Shown: positions 37,638-50,308, numbered from the stretch's first letter. The stretch: DNA of 64,000 bases from SHAN690 sp023262195 (GCA_038142005.1 JAYQJE010000001.1:248001-312000), one strand, 5' to 3'. The notes: generated from the sequence alone by a model not told the origin. Translations and numbers: made by a program.

Positions 37638-40600
37638 ATGACCTCAAGACTACCGTATGTTCTGATATTTCTAGCTTTATCCGTCTCCGGTTTTTCACAA
37701 GCCGATGTTTCTGTAGAAACTCAAACTGGAGCAAGCGTCCAGTCATCTCTAGATTTAGACATTACCGATGGTGGAAGTGTGTATGTAGTAGGATCAACAT
37801 TTGGTAACGCGTCTTTCGGTAATGGTGTTACAGTCACAGGATTGGGATATGACATGTACCTTGTGAAGTACAATGCGCAAGGCGAGGCACAATGGGCACA
37901 ACGAGGCGGAAGTACTTCTTGGGCAGATAAAGGAGCTTCAGTAGACGTTGGTCCATATGGTGAGTTATATGTTGGAGGACACATTTTTGGTGCCAATGCC
38001 ACGTTTGGAAATATTACTGTTTCGGCAAGTGATCAGCGAGATGCATACATAGCAAAATATGACACTAATGGAACCGCTATGTGGGTTGAAACCCAAGAAA
38101 CAGATGGTAATGCATCAGTGGTAGACCTTGCAGCTGACGACAGTGGAAATGTGTTTGCATTAACCCAATTTACGGATACAATAACCATTGATACATTTAC
38201 CTTTAATGGCGCTGGCGGTTTCGCCTATGCATACGCCATCACAAAGTATGATAGTTCCGGAGCAGTTCTTTGGTCGAAAGAGGTTGAAACTGCTAATTCT
38301 TATGGCGGTCCTTCCATTAACACTGTTTATCGTGGATATGGAGGGTTGATGTGGATAGCACAGGAGATGTTATTATAACCGGAAGCTTTCTGACCTCAGT
38401 TACAATTAACGCAACCACTGTAAATGCTACCGGTAATTATGATATGTTCTTGGCCAAACTTGACGGAGGTGATGGATCCACAACTTGGCTCAAAAAAGGT
38501 GGTGGATCCTTCTTCGATAGTGGTTCAGATGTGGTCGTGGCGGATGATCAAAAAATCTATGTCACGGGTCGCGGTCAAAACTCAATGTTGTTTGGAGGTG
38601 TGTCTCTAACACCTAACGCACTCTGTGATTTCGTGGTGGAGTATTCCAATTCTGGAAATCCCTTAGATGGAGAGTATGGTGTGAATACCCAGAGTGTCTT
38701 TCTCTCTATGCCTGGAATTGATGTTGATTCAGCCAACAATGTTTATATGACAAGTGGATACCAAGGCACCTTTACCATGGATGGGAAAAGTATCACTGCT
38801 GATTTTGGTGCAGATATGTACGCACTCCGCTATGATTTCGTTGGAGACTCCATCGAATATCTCTATACAACGGAAGATGATGGTGCTGGATTCGCGTCCA
38901 ATGAGCGTGCATATGGAATTAAGGTCATTGAAACGGGTGACGCGTACTCTGTCGGACACTTTAATTCCACAGTTGATTGGGGTAACAATACCACCAACAA
39001 TGCTGGCTGGGATGGTTTTCTTGTGAAAATTGCAGACTGCGATGGTCTTGTAGCGGTAGCGTCTTCTTTAGGAGGGGATAGCATTTGCGCAGGAGAAACA
39101 TTGACACTAGAAGCAGACACCAATGCCGCTTATGGTTATCAATGGCTATTCAATGGTTCTGCAGTAGGAGGTCAAATCAATGATTCATACACGGTTTCAG
39201 CAGCGGGAGATTATTCAGTGGTTGTGGATAGTTCAGGCTGTATTGATACGAGCAATGTGATATCCGTGGTGGTTAATGCATTACCAAATGTTACACATGG
39301 AAACTTGTCTAACACTTGTGAGGCAGATGACCCATTTGAGTTGACAGGTGGTAATCCGGCTGGTGGTACCTATTCAGGAACGGGAGTAATTGAGGTGACA
39401 CCTTCGATCCAAGTATAGCAGCACTAGGAAACAATATCATAACCTATACCTACACCGATGGCAATGGATGTGCCGACAGTGTTACTAAAACCATAACAGT
39501 ACAGCAATCTCCAGCCATATTTAATACCACCATTACCGCATGTGAAAATGACGCACCCACTTCACTTGCCGGATCAGCATTTGGCTTCCCTGTAGGAGGA
39601 ACCCATTCTGGACCTGGTGTTGTGGGTACGACCTTCGATCCTTCAGTAGCTGGTGCCGGAGTTCACACAATCACATATGCTTCTACGAATGGTTGTGTCT
39701 CCCCAGATTCAATCACCGCTACCGTAACCGCTACGCCCAATGCCTCGCTAGGGGCATTTAGCAATCTATGCGTCACAAACAATATTCCGGTGGCCTTAAC
39801 CGGTGGTACACCAGCTGGTGGAACATATGGTCCTGCGCCCTATGTATTGAGTGGCTTTTTCTACACGCTATTTTCTGGTGTTGGCACTCATGACGTTATT
39901 TACACCGTAACCAATAATGGTTGTTCCGATTCCGATACCTCGACCATTACTGTGGATCCGGCAGCTACGGCCAACATTTCTACCCTTCCAGATCTTTGCG
40001 AAGGTGATGATACATTACTTCTAACCAGCTATGGTACTCCAGTTGGTGGAACATTTAGCGGAACCGGTGTATCATCAAACATTTTTGATCCTGCAGTATC
40101 TGGTACGGGTACGTTCAATATAACATACTCCTTCACTAATGCCTGCGGCACGGCTACAGATAACGAAGATATTGACGTGAATGATCTTCCGACAGTCAGT
40201 ATCACCTCTACGGATGTCAGTTGCAACGGAGGTAATGACGGTAGCGCAACCGCTACAGGATCTGGAACTTTGGCACCTTTTACTTATGCCTGGAGCACAG
40301 GGGTAAATAATGCGACATCTTCTAACCTCACTGCGGGTACGTATACCGTGACTGTCACAGACGACAACACATGTTCGGATACAGGTTCGGTGGTTATTGA
40401 TGAACCCACGGCACTTTCCGTAAACGCCACTGGTAACTCTACAACATGCAACGGAGGTAATGATGGTATAGCAAGCGCCTTTGCGTCTGGTGGCACCCCT
40501 GGATATACCTACGCTTGGAGCAGCGGTGGAAACAGTTCTATTGAAACAGGATTAACAGCCGGAACATATACGGTAACTGTGACAGATGCTAATGGCTGTA

Positions 40601-43600
40601 CCGGAAACTGCTACAACTACCATTACGGAACCTACGGCTGTGGTAGCCAGTATTTCTGGAACCAATATCAGTTGTACTGGAGAAAACGATGGTTCGGCTA
40701 CTGCCTCTGCTACCGGTGGTACAGGAGCTTACACCTATGCTTGGTCTGGCGGTAGTGGTAATAGCGCTACTGCATCTAACCTTACTGCGGGTACATATAC
40801 CGTAACTGTCACAGATGCCAACGGTTGTACCGATACAGAACAAGTAACCATTACTGAGCCTACTCCGGTGGTAGCCTCGATAGGTGCTCCTACCAATGTG
40901 AGTTGCTTCGGTGGCAACGATGGTTCGGCTACCGCTTCCGGTGCTGGAGGAACCCCTAATTACACATATGCTTGGTCTGGTGGTGGTGGAAACAGTGCAA
41001 CTGCTTCTAACCTTACCGCTGGTACATACACCGTAACTGTTACGGATGCTAATGGATGTACCGATACTGAACAAGTGACCATTACTGAACCTGCCACGGC
41101 AGTTTCCGCTTCGATTGGTGCTCCTACCAACGTGAGCTGTAATGGTGGAAACGATGGTGCGGCTGCCGCTTCTGGTTCTGGAGGTACGCCAGGTTACACC
41201 TTCGCTTGGTCTGGTGGTGGTGGTAACAGCGCAACTGCTTCTAACCTTACTGCTGGTACATATACCGTGACGGTAACCGATGCCAACGGATGTACCGATG
41301 CCGAACAAGTAACCATTACTGAACCTACTCCAGTAGTAGCTTCGATTGGTACTCCTACCAATGTGAGCTGTAATGGCGATAACGATGGTTCTGCTACCGC
41401 TTCTGGTTCTGGAGGTACGCCAGGTTACACCTTCGCTTGGTCTGGTGGTGGTGGTAACAGCGCAACTGCTTCTGAACTTACTGCTGGAACATATACCGTG
41501 ACCGTTACCGATGCTAATGGTTGTACCGATACTGAGTCTGTAACGATTACTGAGCCTGCAGTATTAATTGCTATAACAGTAGTCGATAGTAATGTAAGTT
41601 GCAACGGGCTGTTAGATGGTGGCGCCACAGCATCCGCAACAGGTGGAACTGCTGCATACTCTTACTCTTGGAATACAGGAGCTATTACAGCATCAATTAC
41701 TGGTTTAGGTGCCAATACTTATTCGGTAACAGTAACCGATGCGAATGGCTGCACTGACTCAACGTCAGTTACTATTATTGAGTCTGCCCCAATTGTAGCC
41801 TCAATCGGTTCTCCGACCAACGTTAGCTGCTTCGGTGGTAACGATGGTTCTGCCACTGCTTCAGGTTCCGGTGGTACTCCGAATTATTCTTACGCATGGT
41901 CTGGCGGTGGTGGTAATAGTGCTACCGCTTCTGGCCTTACCGCTGGTACCTACACCGTGACCGTTACCGATGCCAACGGTTGTACCGATACCGAACAGGT
42001 GACCATTACTCAGCCTGCTACTGCAGTTGCTGCCGCCATTGGAACACCAACCAACGTAAGTTGTAATGGTGGTAATGATGGTTCAGCCACCGCCTCTGGC
42101 TCTGGTGGTACTCCTGGATATTCTTTTGCATGGTCTGGTGGTGGTGGTAACAGCGCTACCGCTTCTGGTCTCACTGCTGGAACTTACACCGTGACCGTTA
42201 CCGATGCCAACGGTTGTACCGACACTGAGTCTGTAACCATTATTGAGCCAACTCCAGTGGTTGTTTCCATTGGAACTCCAACTAACGTAAGCTGTAATGG
42301 CGGCAACGATGGTGGTGCTACTGCCTCTGCCTCTGGTGGAACCGCTGGTTACTCCTTCGCTTGGAGCAATCTCGCAACTACTGCTTCTATTACTGGGGTA
42401 GCCGCAGGCACATACTCGGTTACCATTACCGATGCTAATGGCTGTACCGATTCTTCTTCGGTCACCATTACGGAACCCGCAGTGCTCATTGCGGCTACTG
42501 TGGTGGATAGCAACGTAAGCTGCAACGGTGGTAACGATGGTGGAGCTACCGCTTCTGCCTCTGGTGGAACCGCTGCTTACTCCTACTCTTGGAACAACGG
42601 AGCCACTACGGCTTCCATCACTGGATTGATCGCTGGTACTTACTCTGTGACTGTTACCGATGCAAACGGTTGCACCGACTCTACTTCAGTGACCATCTCA
42701 GAACCTACTGTACTCATTGCGGCTACTGCGCTCGATAGTAACGTAAGCTGTAATGGCGGCAACGATGGTGGAGCTACCGCTTCTGCCTCTGGTGGAACTG
42801 CTGCTTACTCGTTTACTTGGAGCAACGGACAAAATACTGCTTCAGCTACAGGACTTACTGCTGGTACTTTCACTGTGACTGTTACCGATGCCAATGGTTG
42901 TACTGATACGGCTTCCATTACTATTAATGAGCCTACACTGCTGGTTGCTACAGCAACAACAACATCAACAACTTCTTGTGCTGCAAGTGCCACAGGAACA
43001 GGAACTGCATCTGCACTTGGTGGCACTCCCAGTTATTCCTTCAATTGGAGCTCGGGAGGTAATACTGCCAATGTTATAGGACTTTCTGCTGGCACGCACA
43101 CAGTCACTATTACTGATGCAAATGGTTGTACTTCAACTGACACCCTATTTATCGATGTAAATGATACAGTGCTTCCAACAGTAGTTGTTAATTCGGTGAC
43201 CTTACAATTATCAACTAACGGAACAGCAATACTGGATACGGGTGATGTTAACAACGGAAGTTTTGATAACTGTGGTATAGATACAATGTACTTGAGTAAA
43301 ACTGACTTTGATTGTTCCGATGTTGGAATCAACAGTGTGACCCTAATAGTTGATATTAATGGAAATATGGACTCGGCTGTTGCCACAATAACAGTCTCCG
43401 ACACTGCGGCACCTGTAATTTCAGCGAATGATGACTCGGTTTATCTTGATATTAATGGTATGGTATCAATTGACCTAAATATCATTGGTGCATCAGCCTC
43501 AGATTCTTGTGGGATCGACAGTACATGGCTATCCGACACCACCTTTAACTGTTTAAATACAGGTATAAATGTCGTCATGGTGTACGCTCAAGACGTAAAT

Positions 43601-46270
43601 GGTAATTTTGACTCAACTTCGATTCAAGTTAAAGTTCTAGACACGATAGCACCGACTATAGTAGCGTTAAACGATACGTTATACTTGGATGCAACTGGCA
43701 CAGCAACTACATCAGCAATATCCCTTGATATTGGCACCAGTGATGCATGCGGAATATCTAGTTTATCACTAAACGATAGTGTTTTTGTATGTGCGGATAC
43801 GGGATTAAATCTTATACAATTTTATGCGCAAGATGTAAATGGTAATATTGATTCAGTTCAGTTGAATGTATGGGTATATGATACACTAAGCCCTGAAGCC
43901 ATACCTTTTGCAGAGCTTGATGTTTATCTTGATTCCACGGGGAATGTGAGCATCACTGCTTTGCAAGCAGATAGCGCATCTACAGATAATTGTTTGGTAG
44001 ACAGCACTTCAATATCTCAATCTCAATTCGATTGTGGCGATGTGGGTGCAAATTCTATTGCTTTTACAGCTTTAGACGAATCAGGTAATGTCGATGTAAC
44101 CAATATGGTAATCAATGTATTTGACACCATCGCACCAGTTGTGAATACCAATGACATTACTGTTTATTTAGATTCTACTGGAAACATTACCATAACAACA
44201 GTTCAAATCGACAGCAATTCTCAGGACAACTGCGGCATTGCCTCGATGGCATTGAATCAGTCCTTGTTTACTTGTGCCAATATTGGTGTAAATACGGTGA
44301 CGCTCACGGTAACGGATAATAATGGTAACGTAGACTCCAGTGCGGCTTTAGTCACCGTGCTCGATACGCTCACAAATGTGGCAATCACCGTTGATAGCAT
44401 TATATCTTGCTTCGGATCTAATGACGCACAACTCACGGCTGAAGGACTTGGAATGACGGGAGCCTTCACCTTCAATTGGAGTAATTCAAGCACCTCAGCC
44501 ACCATAAACGGTCTAGGAGCAGATACTTATACAGTAACAGCTACCTCCGCCAATGGATGTACTGCGGTAGATTCTGTTGAGATCTTTGAGCCAACAGCCT
44601 TATCAGGGCTATTAACAGCGAAGGATTTGAGCTGCTTTAATTCTTCAGATGGTCATGTAGTAGTAAATGCTTCAGGCGGAACTATCCCACTTAGTTATGC
44701 ATGGAATACAGGTGCAATTACAGATTCCATTGGAGGTCTGGATACTGGCTATTACACTGTTGTAGTCTCCGATTCAAATGGATGTCAATTGACATTGGAT
44801 ACCACCCTTCAACAACCCGATTCTTTGCAAGTTGCAATGGCATTCAATGACTCTTCACTATGTCTGTTTGATTCTAGTGGTATTGCATCCGTGGCTATTG
44901 TTGGAGGAACCATGCCATATTCTATATCTTGGGTTGGTTTTGCGAATACAAATGACACCTTAATGAATATTGGTGCTGGCACCTATACAGCCATTGTAAC
45001 GGATACAAATCTCTGTGTGGCAATTGACTCACAAACCATAGTTGAAGACACCCTTCCAAATGTTGCGCTCAATCTTCCTCTTGATACTATTTGTCAATCA
45101 ATACCACTGGGCATAACAGGAGAAACTCCGGTTGGTGGAATATTCAGTGGTGTTGGAGTAGTTGGAGACACTTTGTTGACAGACTCGCTGCAAAATTGGA
45201 CTACTATCGAATACAACTATGTTGACGGCAATGGCTGTGCAGGGAATGCAGAGGATTCCGTTTTCGTGATACCCATTCTAGAGATCGAGTTTTTTCAAGA
45301 AGAGATTATACTCTGTGGAGGAGATGTAATAGCGTTAGATAATGCCACGCCAACAGGTGGTATTTACAACGGTGATCCTTCGGTAATTGATACCGCTGCG
45401 ATGCTCATCATCGCTCCTGAAGTTGCTTTCTCCGATATTGTGACGTATAGTTTCACCAACACTTGTGGCAGTGATACGGATACATTCAGCCTAGTTGTTA
45501 ATGAAAACCCTGCAGTTGATCTGGGAGACGATATAAATCTCTGCAATAACAGCCTTGTGACACTTGATGCAGGAACACATACTTCTTACGAATGGTATGA
45601 TGGATCAAGTAATCCAACAATTGTGCTCAACGGAGGTGAGACACCTATCGAGGAAGATGTAAATGTTTGGGTAGAAGTATCCGATTCAGCCGGATGTATA
45701 GGTTCAGATACGGTATTTGTGAATGTTGATGCTGTTCAAACGTTTTATTTAGGAGACAACATTGAAGCATGCATAAAAGACAGTGTAACGCTATCGGTGG
45801 ATGATGTATATGATAATTTCACTTGGAGCACAGGAGAAACGGGGCTTTCTATAGTGGCTCATGATGGATCATCCATATTCCCAACAAGCTATCCATTTTG
45901 GGTCACAGGTACCAACAATGAAGGAGGTTGTACCTATACTGATACCATTTATGTAACTTTCAGAGATTGTGATTCCACATTTGTAGGCACGGATGAGATG
46001 GGATTTATTCCTATTTCATTTGAACTTTATCCAAACCCAACAAGAAGCATTATAAATCTTAGAGGTTCTTCAATGGCGACCTCCATCGATCGAATCGAAG
46101 TTTACAACATCAATGGAGAACTGGCGAATTCAGTGGAAGCAGGAAACTTTAGCCTTAATGATCGACAAGAGATTCAACTCGATCTTAGATCATTAGATAA
46201 TGGAGTTTATCTGATACGTATTTCCCATGAGCTAGGCGTCAATACGTCTCGAATAATACTAGCACACTAA
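37638..46270 (+). CDS. Giant secreted repeat protein: SBBP, SprB and HYR-like repeats with T9SS type A sorting domain; three indels
   Basis: The signal peptide (LPYVLIFLALSVSGFSQ) is followed by about 450 residues of beta-propeller-like SBBP repeats (YDMYLVKYNAQGEAQW type). Then come Ig-like modules, 13 tandem SprB repeats, five HYR-like modules, three more SprB-like units, and a C-terminal sorting domain beginning FELYPNPTRS and ending in a short basic/hydrophobic strand. The domain plan is that of SprB-type surface adhesins exported by T9SS, used in gliding or attachment. Frame breaks occur at TT 38346-38347 (one T missing), GG 39394-39395 (one G missing) and GG 40603-40604 (one G extra). 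Correction gives 2,877 residues. Ligand and true function are unknown. Confidence 0.9.
40192..43160 (+). repeat. Tandem SprB repeats inside the adhesin gene (13 units)
   Basis: Units of about 74-78 codons (around 230 bases) repeat the pattern VSCNGGNDGSATA, YAWS, LTAGTYTVTVTDANGC, TITEP. Several neighbours are nearly identical even at the DNA level, notably between about 40,900 and 42,250. Others have diverged to VDSNVSCNGGNDGGATA versions, so at least two subfamilies alternate. High identity makes unit gain, loss or assembly collapse likely. Confidence 0.9.
43162..44375 (+). repeat. Five HYR-like modules inside the adhesin gene
   Basis: Five units of about 80 codons share D-T-x-x-P at the start, a V-Y-L-D-x-x-G strand, a D-N-C-G-I segment and a second Cys before D-x-N-G-N-x-D. 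Each has a conserved Cys pair. The arrangement resembles HYR immunoglobulin-like domains seen in Bacteroidota surface proteins. DNA identity between units is low, so this is an old duplication. Confidence 0.75.
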
Positions 46271-46280
46271 AACTAGAGTA

Positions 46281-46315
46281 AATAAGAAAGGCGGTCGTTG
46301 ACCGCCTTTCTTATT
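46281..46315. terminator. Bidirectional terminator between the adhesin gene and gldH
   Basis: A perfect 16-bp stem (AATAAGAAAGGCGGTC with GACCGCCTTTCTTATT) closes a 3-base loop. A/T-rich arms on both sides allow function for the plus-strand adhesin and the convergent minus-strand gldH, whose stop codon lies inside it. Confidence 0.88.
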
Positions 46316-46757
46316 TGGCTTTCACCATTATTCCTAGCTGCATCAAAAGCTTCAGATCTTCTTGACTCATAAGATGAGCAACGGTTATGGTATAAGTACC
46401 AGGTGTTAAGTTTTGATTGTCAAGCACGATATAATCCACATCCCACAAATCACCTGACCCTCGTCCTAGGTATTTTTTATCCGAACCAATGATGGGCACC
46501 GCAATATTTCGATCCACGGATAATACTCCGCCATTCATTTGAAGACTTAAGTCTAACTGAGAAAAAGGAAAGCCATAAACATGTCTCAACAATAATGTCA
46601 CATCATACAAGCCTTCTTCTTGAATTTCGAATTCAAATCTTTGCACATCATTCTTAGCCCAGGTATAATCTTCAAACTCATGCAGACTTCGATATTCCCA
46701 GAGAAGTCCGCAGCTTGAAACCAAGAGCAATAGTGAAAGTGCATACAAGTATTTCAT
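46311..46757 (-). CDS. gldH: GldH-family gliding-motility lipoprotein
   Basis: This 148-residue lipoprotein has the signal MKYLYALSLLLLVSSC, with C16 lipidated. The body has family features: a W-x-K-x-D segment, YDVTLLLRHVYGFPFSQL, VPI-x(6)-KYLGRGSGDLWD and a C-terminal LTPGTYTITVAHLM-x(6)-LMQLGIMVK. GldH is needed for gliding in Flavobacterium and is linked to T9SS function. The ATG at 46757 is chosen over one six codons upstream because it gives a proper signal. It is divergent from yqeY. Confidence 0.82.
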   Translation of the reverse strand: MKYLYALSLLLLVSSCGLLWEYRSLHEFEDYTWAKNDVQRFEFEIQEEGLYDVTLLLRHVYGFPFSQLDLSLQMNGGVLSVDRNIAVPIIGSDKKYLGRGSGDLWDVDYIVLDNQNLTPGTYTITVAHLMSQEDLKLLMQLGIMVKAK

Positions 46758-46785
46758 ACCAAATATTTCAAGCAATCATAAAACA

Positions 46786-46793
46786 TAAATTTG
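46786..46793 (+). promoter_or_regulatory. Putative -7 element for yqeY
   Basis: TAAATTTG fits the TAnnTTTG consensus, 21 bases upstream of the yqeY ATG. A start about 7 bases downstream would leave a short leader. No clear -33 TTTG is seen. Confidence 0.42.
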
Positions 46794-46813
46794 AGCAACC
46801 AAATGAAAGCGAC

Positions 46814-47259
46814 ATGAGCATCACAAAGCAAATCAATGACGACATCAAAAAAGCAATGCTGGCTAAGGACAAAAAACGGCTCGAAGCATTGCGTGCTGTT
46901 AAAAGCGCAGTGCTTCTATTAAACACTTCTGGTGGAGGCGATGCTAGTGATGAGGATGTTACAAAAGCAATGCAGAAGCTCGTGAAACAAAGAAAGATGC
47001 CGCTGCCATTTTTCAAGAACAAGGTAGAGAGGATATGGCCGAAGAGGAGTTGTTTCAAGCCGAGGTTATTAATGAATACCTTCCTGAAATGATGGGAGAG
47101 GATGAGATTCGCAAAGTGGTGCAAGATAAGATTGCTCAAGTGGGCGCATCTGGCCCACAAGATATGGGAAAGATCATGGGACCATTAATGGGGCAACTGC
47201 AAGGCAAGGCAGATGGTAAATTGATTTCTCAAATTGTAAAAGAGGAGCTGTCGAGTTAG
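46814..47259 (+). CDS. yqeY: GatB/YqeY domain protein; 1-base indel
   Basis: This 148-residue helical protein is related to the tail domain of GatB, the tRNA-dependent amidotransferase subunit. Its precise role is unproven, though a tRNA-binding role is assumed. It has the family start I-x(3)-IKKAMLAKDKKRLEALRAVKSA and the ending PQDMGKIMGPLMGQLQGKADG. One missing A in the run 46993-46995 splits it; correction gives QRKDAAAIFQEQGREDMAEEEL. The gap 47260-47417 downstream shows no gene. Confidence 0.92.
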
Positions 47260-47417
47260 TCTGGTTAAAAGATCTTTGAAGGCCACAACCTCAATACATT
47301 ACGATTAAGACTGGTCCTATTCGCGACCGCACACATATTCATAGACATCTATGAGTCAAACAAACCTTGACTCTGCCTCTGTGTTTTATACTTAAAATGA
47401 CATAATACCATAGGCCA

Positions 47418-49435
47418 ATGGTAAAAATACCTCAAGTCTATATTTTCATAATACTGTTCATCAGTAGCTGTAACGCACAATCCGATATGAAACATACGAA
47501 TGCACTCATCGAAGAAACCAGTCCATACCTACTCCAACATGCTCACAACCCTGTCGATTGGATGCCATGGAACGAAGAAACACTGGAGATGGCACAACGG
47601 GAGAACAAACCCTTGATCATCAGTATCGGGTATAGCGCATGCCACTGGTGTCATGTAATGGAGCATGAGAGTTTTGAAGATGAGGAAGTTGCACAGATCA
47701 TGAATGAGAATTTCATCTGCATCAAGGTTGATCGGGAGGAACGGCCTGATGTTGATCAAGTGTATATGGATGCTGTACAACTCATGACTGGTAGTGGAGG
47801 CTGGCCATTAAATTGTTTTGCATTGCCCGATGGCAGACCTTTTTTGGCGGCACCTATTTCAGAAAAGGACAGTGGAAGCAAACCCTTTTTCAGCTTAGCA
47901 AGCTCTATAAAAGTGACTACAACAAAGTAGAGGAATATGCCATAAAGCTTACAGAGGGGCTTAATGAAATGGACATGACACCACTTGTCGATGCTCCTTC
48001 CGAATTTGATGCTGAGATACTTAAAACCGCTCTCTCTCGCTGGCAAAAAACTTTTGACCACAAAGAGGGTGGACCCAATAGAGCCCCCAAATTTCCCCTA
48101 CCAAATAATTACGAATTTCTCCTTGCCTACGCTCATCAGAATGATGACAAGGCACTCTTAGACTATGTGCAGTTAACCTTAAAGAAGATGGCCTATGGTG
48201 GCATCTATGATCAAATTGGTGGAGGGTTTGCCCGATATTCCACCGATGAGGTTTGGAAAGTTCCTCACTTTGAAAAGATGCTTTACGACAATGGTCAGCT
48301 ACTCAGTCTTTATGCCAAGGCATACCAGCAAAATGGTGACTCACTTTACAAACAAATCTTGCTTGAAACCAAGCAATGGTTAAAAGAGGAAATGATTGAT
48401 AAATCAGGCGCTTTTTATAGCGCACTTGATGCTGACAGTGAGGGTGAGGAAGGAAAATTTTATACATGGACTCTCCCAGAAATTGAGTCGCTATCTGGTG
48501 AGCATTATGAGATTATCAAACAGTACTATAATATCAACCCGAGAGGGAAATGGGATAAGGACAGCTATATTTTACTGCGCCATGATGATGACCTGACCAT
48601 TGCACAATCATTTGGAATAACAGCGGAAAAACTCCATGAAATAGTGCGTGACTTTGATATCAAAGCGAAAAATCAGCGTAATCAAAGAGTTAAACCTGGT
48701 TTGGATGATAAAACTCTTACTTCTTGGAACGCATTAACATCCAAAGGACTGGTTGACATGTATTTGGCTACAGGAGATGAGGACGCATTGACGATGGCAA
48801 AATCAAATCTCGATTTTTTAACCTCTACACAAATGCGCAATGATGGAGGTTTATGGCATAGCTATAAAGGAGGTAAATCATCCATTAATGGCTATTTAGA
48901 GGACTATGCTTCGCTCATTGATGCACTGCTCCGATATTATGAAGCCACTTTTGATGTCGATGCAATACTTACCATCAAGAAACTTGTTGAATATGTTTTT
49001 GAGCATTTCGATCAATCTCCTAATGGTATTTTCTATTTCAAATCTAAAGATGATGAAGCGCTGGTGGCAAAGAAATCCGAAATAACGGATAACGTAATAC
49101 CGGCATCAAATTCAATACTGGCAACATGCTTTTACAAATTAGGGTTACTTCTCGCGGACGATAGCCTATTGTCATTAAGTTCTACCATGCTAGCCCAAGT
49201 GGAGTCAAGTTTCGCTGGCTATCCTAGTGGCTACAGCCAGTGGATGATGCTACATCACTATCGAAGCTCTAACTTTTTCGAAGTGGCAATTGTTGGCAAC
49301 CAATGGTTAGAAAAACACCAAGATTTCCAATCGTACTATCTTCCTAATGTGCTGTTTTGTGGTGGTGATAAAACAGACGGCATACCCATTTTGGAGCACA
49401 AGCTTGTTGAAGACAAAACTCTGGTGTATGTGTAA
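47418..49435 (+). CDS. YyaL/DUF255 thioredoxin-domain lipoprotein; 1-base indel
   Basis: A signal and lipobox (FISSC, C18) precede a thioredoxin-like domain with SACHWCHVMEHESFED, where the CxxC pair is predicted redox active. A large six-hairpin glycosidase-like alpha domain follows (FPLPNNYEFLL, GGFARYSTDEVWKVPHFEKMLYDN). This is the spermatogenesis-associated protein 20 / YyaL family, whose reaction is not established. The frame breaks at T6 47840-47845; one more T gives GRPFFGGTYFRKGQW. The corrected length is 672 residues. Most homologues are cytoplasmic, so the lipoprotein signal is notable. Confidence 0.88.
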
Positions 49436-49479
49436 ACACAGAGCATGTCAAGCGCCTACAACAAAGGTGGACGAGGCAA

Positions 49480-50308
49480 TTGTTCAGCTACGCTAGTGTT
49501 TTCTTAACGCTTAATACATTGGCCCTTGGCCAAACCCCTTCAGCCTGAACTACTGCTTAATAGGTATCCGACATTTAAAGCTTCAGACATAAAAGATGCA
49601 GGAATAAAACGCATCCGAATCAAAGAAATGACCAAGCCTTCTTCGAGGCCTGTGTATGACCAAAATATTCGCTTCAACTACTACTTTGATCAAAAAGGAC
49701 GCTTGACTGGATACAAAAAAACCTACCCAGGATTTGCAGGGAAAATTGACACGATTCTTATACAATATGCGTATCAACATGGGGCGAAAACGCAAGAAAT
49801 AGAAACGCTTGGTCGATATAAACGAAGCGTGGAATACAAACCACAGAATGACAGTATCACATATATAGAGATCAAGACCAAGCGAGGAAAGCAAACATGG
49901 GAGTTATTCGAAAAGGAGAAAGTCGAGACCATTCGATTTAAAAATGGAAAGGCCGAAATGATCGGTGGACTATATGATGTTCCTTATCAGAAAATAATCA
50001 CCGAATGGAATTCAGATAGTACCAGCATATCCAAAGAAACTTGGAATGGAAGTCGCATTCAGTCAAAGTACAAGGTGGAGTTAAGAAATGACAGCCTCAT
50101 TCAATACAGCTACACCAATGTTTTAAATGAATCAACCATTAAAATTGATTTTCCCAGCAACTATGAAACCAGCAAAGGACGGTGGTGCGACAATGAGCAG
50201 TGTTTATCCTTTTCAATCGTAATTGACAAGGATGGCTGGCCCAAAGGGTTGATCTTTATGAATGAGGAGACTGAGGATATTCTTATTTGGGAAATTGACT
50301 ATTTCTGA
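49480..50308 (+). CDS. Secreted protein of unknown function; start region broken by an indel
   Basis: From 49526 an open frame encodes about 260 residues rich in beta-strand and charged residues. One segment (FNYYFDQKGRLTGYKKTYPG) resembles the repeating imprecise strands of antitoxin or MORN-like wrap proteins, but no family is recognised. Upstream, another frame encodes FSYASVFLTLNTLALGQ, a good signal peptide from a TTG at 49480. Removing one C from the CCCC run 49535-49538 fuses the two into 275 residues. The protein is probably exported to the periplasm. The TTG start is uncertain. It lies downstream of the YyaL gene on the same strand. Confidence 0.6.

Noticed and set aside
40589..41308. 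239-residue minus-strand frame opposite the SprB repeats
   Set aside because: It is Thr/Ser/Arg-rich low-complexity sequence produced by reading the repeat array backwards; there is no start context or domain.
40192..43160. Repeat array resembling a CRISPR or satellite
   Set aside because: Units are about 230 bases, stay in frame and encode SprB domains; there are no short repeats with unique spacers.
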